Shown: in pieces, positions 60,974 through 64,000 of the stretch
How the letters are laid out: every line of letters starts with the position of its first letter
Position numbering within the stretch: the first letter of the stretch is position 1
Source: Rhizophagus irregularis
Lineage: Eukaryota > Glomeromycota > Glomeromycetes > Glomerales > Glomeraceae
Direction of reading: 5' to 3'
Length of the DNA: 64,000 nucleotides
NCBI RefSeq assembly: GCF_026210795.1
Contig: NC_089441.1
Location: forward strand, 4,650,001-4,714,000
Translations under genes and position numbers: made by a program
The notes under the pieces: model-generated
Told to the model about the DNA's origin: nothing
The model's input: only the letters and a program-made list of their open reading frames with translations
Database searches by the model: none

Positions 60974-61222
60974 ATAATGCGTAAAATTGCGAATGATTCC
61001 GTGATATTAGCCACCAGATTCTTACAGCCAGTTCCATTCATTAATGCGTAAATTTGCGTAGTCATGTCTATTCAAATAACTCAATCAATTGTAATCCATT
61101 CAATTAATTCATTAAATTTTTACAATGAATTTGCAATATAATTTTATTAGCACACATAATCTCATATAAATTAAATAGTGAATTGATACTTTTCATCAAA
61201 TTTGACGCGTTAATTTAGTAAC
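60974..61222. promoter_or_regulatory. Upstream region of the Plavaka-type gene, direct repeats
   Basis: Two copies of AATGCGTAAAATTGCG / AATGCGTAAATTTGCG (60977-60992, 61043-61058) lie 165-245 bp before the start codon. They could be subterminal transposase-binding repeats. Confidence 0.35.
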
Positions 61223-64000
61223 ATGAGTTTCAAATGCCCCCTTTGTATGCGAATATTCAGTCAACGCTTTGCATATACTCAACACGCCCAAAAATGCTTA
61301 AAAAATGTAGAAGTAGAAGTAGAAGATGATGATGATAATAATGATAGTGAAAAATATAGCAGTGAAATGGATACAAGAAGTAATCTAAGTAGTGAATATG
61401 AAAATGATAAAGTTGAGGTAATTATGTTATTCCAGATTATTCTTTTTAAAGAAAAAACTCAAATTATACTAACTCATTTTGGTTTATAATTTTAGGTGAG
61501 TGATGATAATAATGTACAAAATATGTCATTTGACAGTATTGGAAGTGCAATATCAGAGATGAGCCTTGAAGATAGTAACTTTGAAAATATATTAGATTCA
61601 TCTGAAGAGCCTGAAATTTTTGAAGAACCCAAAAATCTCAATACCAAAACTTGCACAGAATTTCCTAATGATGCTTATAAAGATCTAATGTTATTAGTAA
61701 CGAAATATAAAATAAACAATAAAGGTGGTAATGAAATAATACGTTTTTTTAATAAACATTCAAATCTTACAGAATCACCATTACCAAAAAATATTGAACG
61801 AGGGACGAGCATTTATGAATAATATGAAGTTTTCTAATTTAGAATTTAGTAAAGTTCTTATAACAAAACATAAAGATAAAGATTATTTTCTTTATTATCA
61901 AAACTTAATACAGTGCATCAAAAATATCTTAACTGTTCCTGACATAACACAAAATTTTGCGCTATCTTACGAAAACTATGAGGTAAATAGTAAATATTAG
62001 TTAATTCAATAATTTAAATAATATTTATTTTAATTTATTTATATTATTTTATAGTATAATAGAGAAAGTATTTACATGTGAACAAAACACTGGAAAATGG
62101 TGGAAAACTACGCAAGAATCCTTACCTACTGGTTCCAAATTATTATCAATTATTTTATATTCAGATGCAACAACTACAGATACATTAGGAAAAAGTCAAT
62201 TGCATCCAATATATATTTCATTAGGCAATATCCCAATATGGCGTCGTAATAAACAGGATGCAAAGCAACTTTTGGGATATTTACCAATTTTAGAAGCTGC
62301 AAATAAAGATCTGGTTCGTGATACCTTTCATAAATCTTTACGTCATTTACTAGAACCAATTATTTTATTAAAAGATGGTATAGACCTTTTTATAAATAAT
62401 GAAAATACCTGGTTTTATCCTAGAGTTTCAACTATTATTGCAGATTGGCCAGAAGCCGCAAGTTTTTGTTTAGTTTATAAATCCTCCAATTCAAGCCTTC
62501 CATGTCACTCCTGTTTAATTAAAAGGGACAATCTTGCAAATATAAACTTATCGGTTAATGATGTAATACTAGAAGCTCGCTGATGAAATGCGTAAATATT
62601 TTGAAAACGATACACAAAAATCTGTTTACATAGAATCTGTACCTAATTTTTTTTGGGATTTGCCGTAAGTATGCAAAAGTAGAAATAATTATAATAACAT
62701 ATATATCTATTAATTATAAATATTTATATTATCAAGGAATATAAATATCTACTTGGCTACTGTTCCTGACAGAATGCATCATTTAGATTTAGGTTTATTT
62801 CGTTATCAAATTATCTTCACGTGCGATATCTTAAAATTGCAACATGTTAATGGTAATAAATTAGTTGAAGAAGTAGATCGCCGTCTAGCAGCAATCCCAC
62901 GTTTTCCCGCCATTAAAATTTTTTCCAATGGACTGCAGTCAATTGCAAGATTAACTGCTAATGAATATCGAAGTTTGATGAAAATCATGATATTTGTTAT
63001 TGATAATTTATATGATGAAAATAACAATGAAGTAGATAATTTTGTAAATAATGATGATCTTACGAAATTGTACGAATATTGGAATGAAATGTATATTTTA
63101 AGTAGATATGAAGAATTTAGTGAAAGTGGACTTGGAGAAATTTAATGTATGTATTAAAATTTTAGTAAAATTGAAAATTTAAATTAAATAAATTAAATTA
63201 ACATTTAAGTTTTAGAATGCAATACATAGATGGGCCCGGATGTTTGTCAAGGCTTTTAAATTTGTTTCTCCTTCCAATTTGAAGTTACCTAAATTGCATT
63301 CATGGGTTTATCATATTATTGACTCAATACGATCTTACGGCGCAATAAATGGCTATACTACAGAAACTTACGAAAGTCTTCACAAATATTTCGTTAAAAT
63401 ACCCTACCGAATTAGCAATAAAAAAGATGTCGAACCTCAGATTTTACGAACTGTAAGTATTTGAAAATTTTATTTATTGTATATATTTATTATATAACTT
63501 AAGATGGAAATTAAATTAATAGATAAAACGTCAAGCAATATCTATTAGAATGTCTCAACATTCAGTGAATCCGGCAAAAACACCTCGCACTTGTAAATTT
63601 TCTGCAAGACTCTTTGAATTCTCTTTACAAGATGCAAATACATTTTTTAATGAAAAAAAAGATTCCGTAGACAATAAAATGCAGACTGGTTTTGCTAGAT
63701 TTATAAGTTGTCTGGATTCATATCTAGATTTACTGATGGTTTCACAATTATTGAGTGAAACCCGAATAAACATATACGGATCGGTAACACTGGAAAATGG
63801 TGCCATAATGCGTGCCACAAACAGGTATCATAATAAAGTATGGTTTAGCGACATAGCTATTTCAATGGATTCTGAAGAATCAAATGATTATATATCAGAC
63901 AAAGGACTTTGTTATGGACAGGTATTTTTCCAATTTATGTAATAATTTATTATAAAAGTATTAATAAATATTTATTATTTATAGGCCTTATTGTTAGCAG
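61223..64000 (+). pseudogene. Plavaka (KDZ-type) transposase with C2H2 head, partial
   Basis: Exons 61223-61417, 61496-61982, 62065-62664, 62737-63146, 63216-63452, 63523-63921 and 63985 onward run off the right edge. The protein starts with a C2H2 finger (CPLCMRIFSQRFAYTQHAQKC), then an acidic linker. The Plavaka-type core has ILYSDATTTDTLGKSQLHPI, YISLGNIPIWRRNKQDAKQL, IIADWPEAASFCLVYKSSNS then CHSCLIKRD, TVPDRMHHLDLGLFRYQI, LPKLHSWVYHIIDSI, NGYTTETYESLHKYFVKIPY, and ENGAIMRATNRYHNKVWFSD then KGLCYGQ. These are cut-and-paste DNA transposases. One-base frameshifts near 61803, 62578 and 63134 break the frame while exon borders stay intact, so this copy is inactive. The family call is from remembered motif order. 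Confidence 0.75.

Overview
This is eukaryotic nuclear DNA, very AT-rich, and most likely fungal. The genes are split by short GT-AG introns (about 60-150 nt, with donors such as GTAAGT or GTATGT). The reconstructed proteins (NOT4, UBA3, MOG1, RagA/Gtr1, CMC1) are ordinary eukaryotic housekeeping proteins. The transposon content is FAR1-type Mutator-like transposase, Plavaka/KDZ-type transposase, LINEs with RNase H, and swarms of small hAT-like and foldback elements. That mix resembles arbuscular mycorrhizal fungi (Glomeromycotina, Rhizophagus-like). The taxon is an inference, not something the sequence proves.

Layout. 1-641: 3' part of a retropepsin-like gene. 2.1-7.4 kb (minus): complete nine-exon gene for the CCR4-NOT ubiquitin ligase NOT4. 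7.4-28 kb: an AT-rich transposon graveyard with a degenerate satellite (9.6-11.6 kb) cut by a MITE that itself carries a second MITE, a 1.6-kb foldback element, a FAR1/MULE transposase fossil (15.0-21.0 kb) split by further insertions, and a 1.7-kb concentric palindrome (23.2-24.9 kb). 28-39.3 kb: a gene island with a phosphoribosyltransferase-like protein (+), UBA3 (+), MOG1 (-), RagA/Gtr1 (+) and CMC1 (-). MOG1 and RagA are divergent across a 267-bp intergenic region; UBA3/MOG1 and RagA/CMC1 are convergent pairs. 41.7-46 kb: a 5'-truncated poly(A) LINE. 46-47.9 kb: a three-level nest of inverted-repeat elements. 48.2-56.3 kb (minus): a full-length LINE of a different type, with a 15-bp target duplication and no poly(A) tail. 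57-60.5 kb: tandem repeats and a broken gene of a family I do not recognise. 61.2-64 kb: a frameshifted Plavaka-type transposase gene running off the window.

How it works together. The intact genes belong to conserved cell machinery: mRNA decay and ubiquitylation (NOT4), neddylation (UBA3), Ran nuclear transport (MOG1), TORC1 nutrient signalling (RagA/Gtr1) and cytochrome c oxidase biogenesis (CMC1). They show no common pathway. The rest is a record of successive transposition. For eight inverted-repeat insertions I could read 8-bp target duplications (one of them with two mismatches), and for both LINEs a 15-bp duplication. Exon structures were assembled by hand. For the six complete genes every junction keeps frame and the total length is divisible by three. 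I found no CRISPR array, operon or bacterial-type system, and no convincing undescribed molecular system. The most novel items are the nested palindromic elements, the unrecognised 58.8-60.1 kb gene family, and a possible alternative C-terminus of NOT4.
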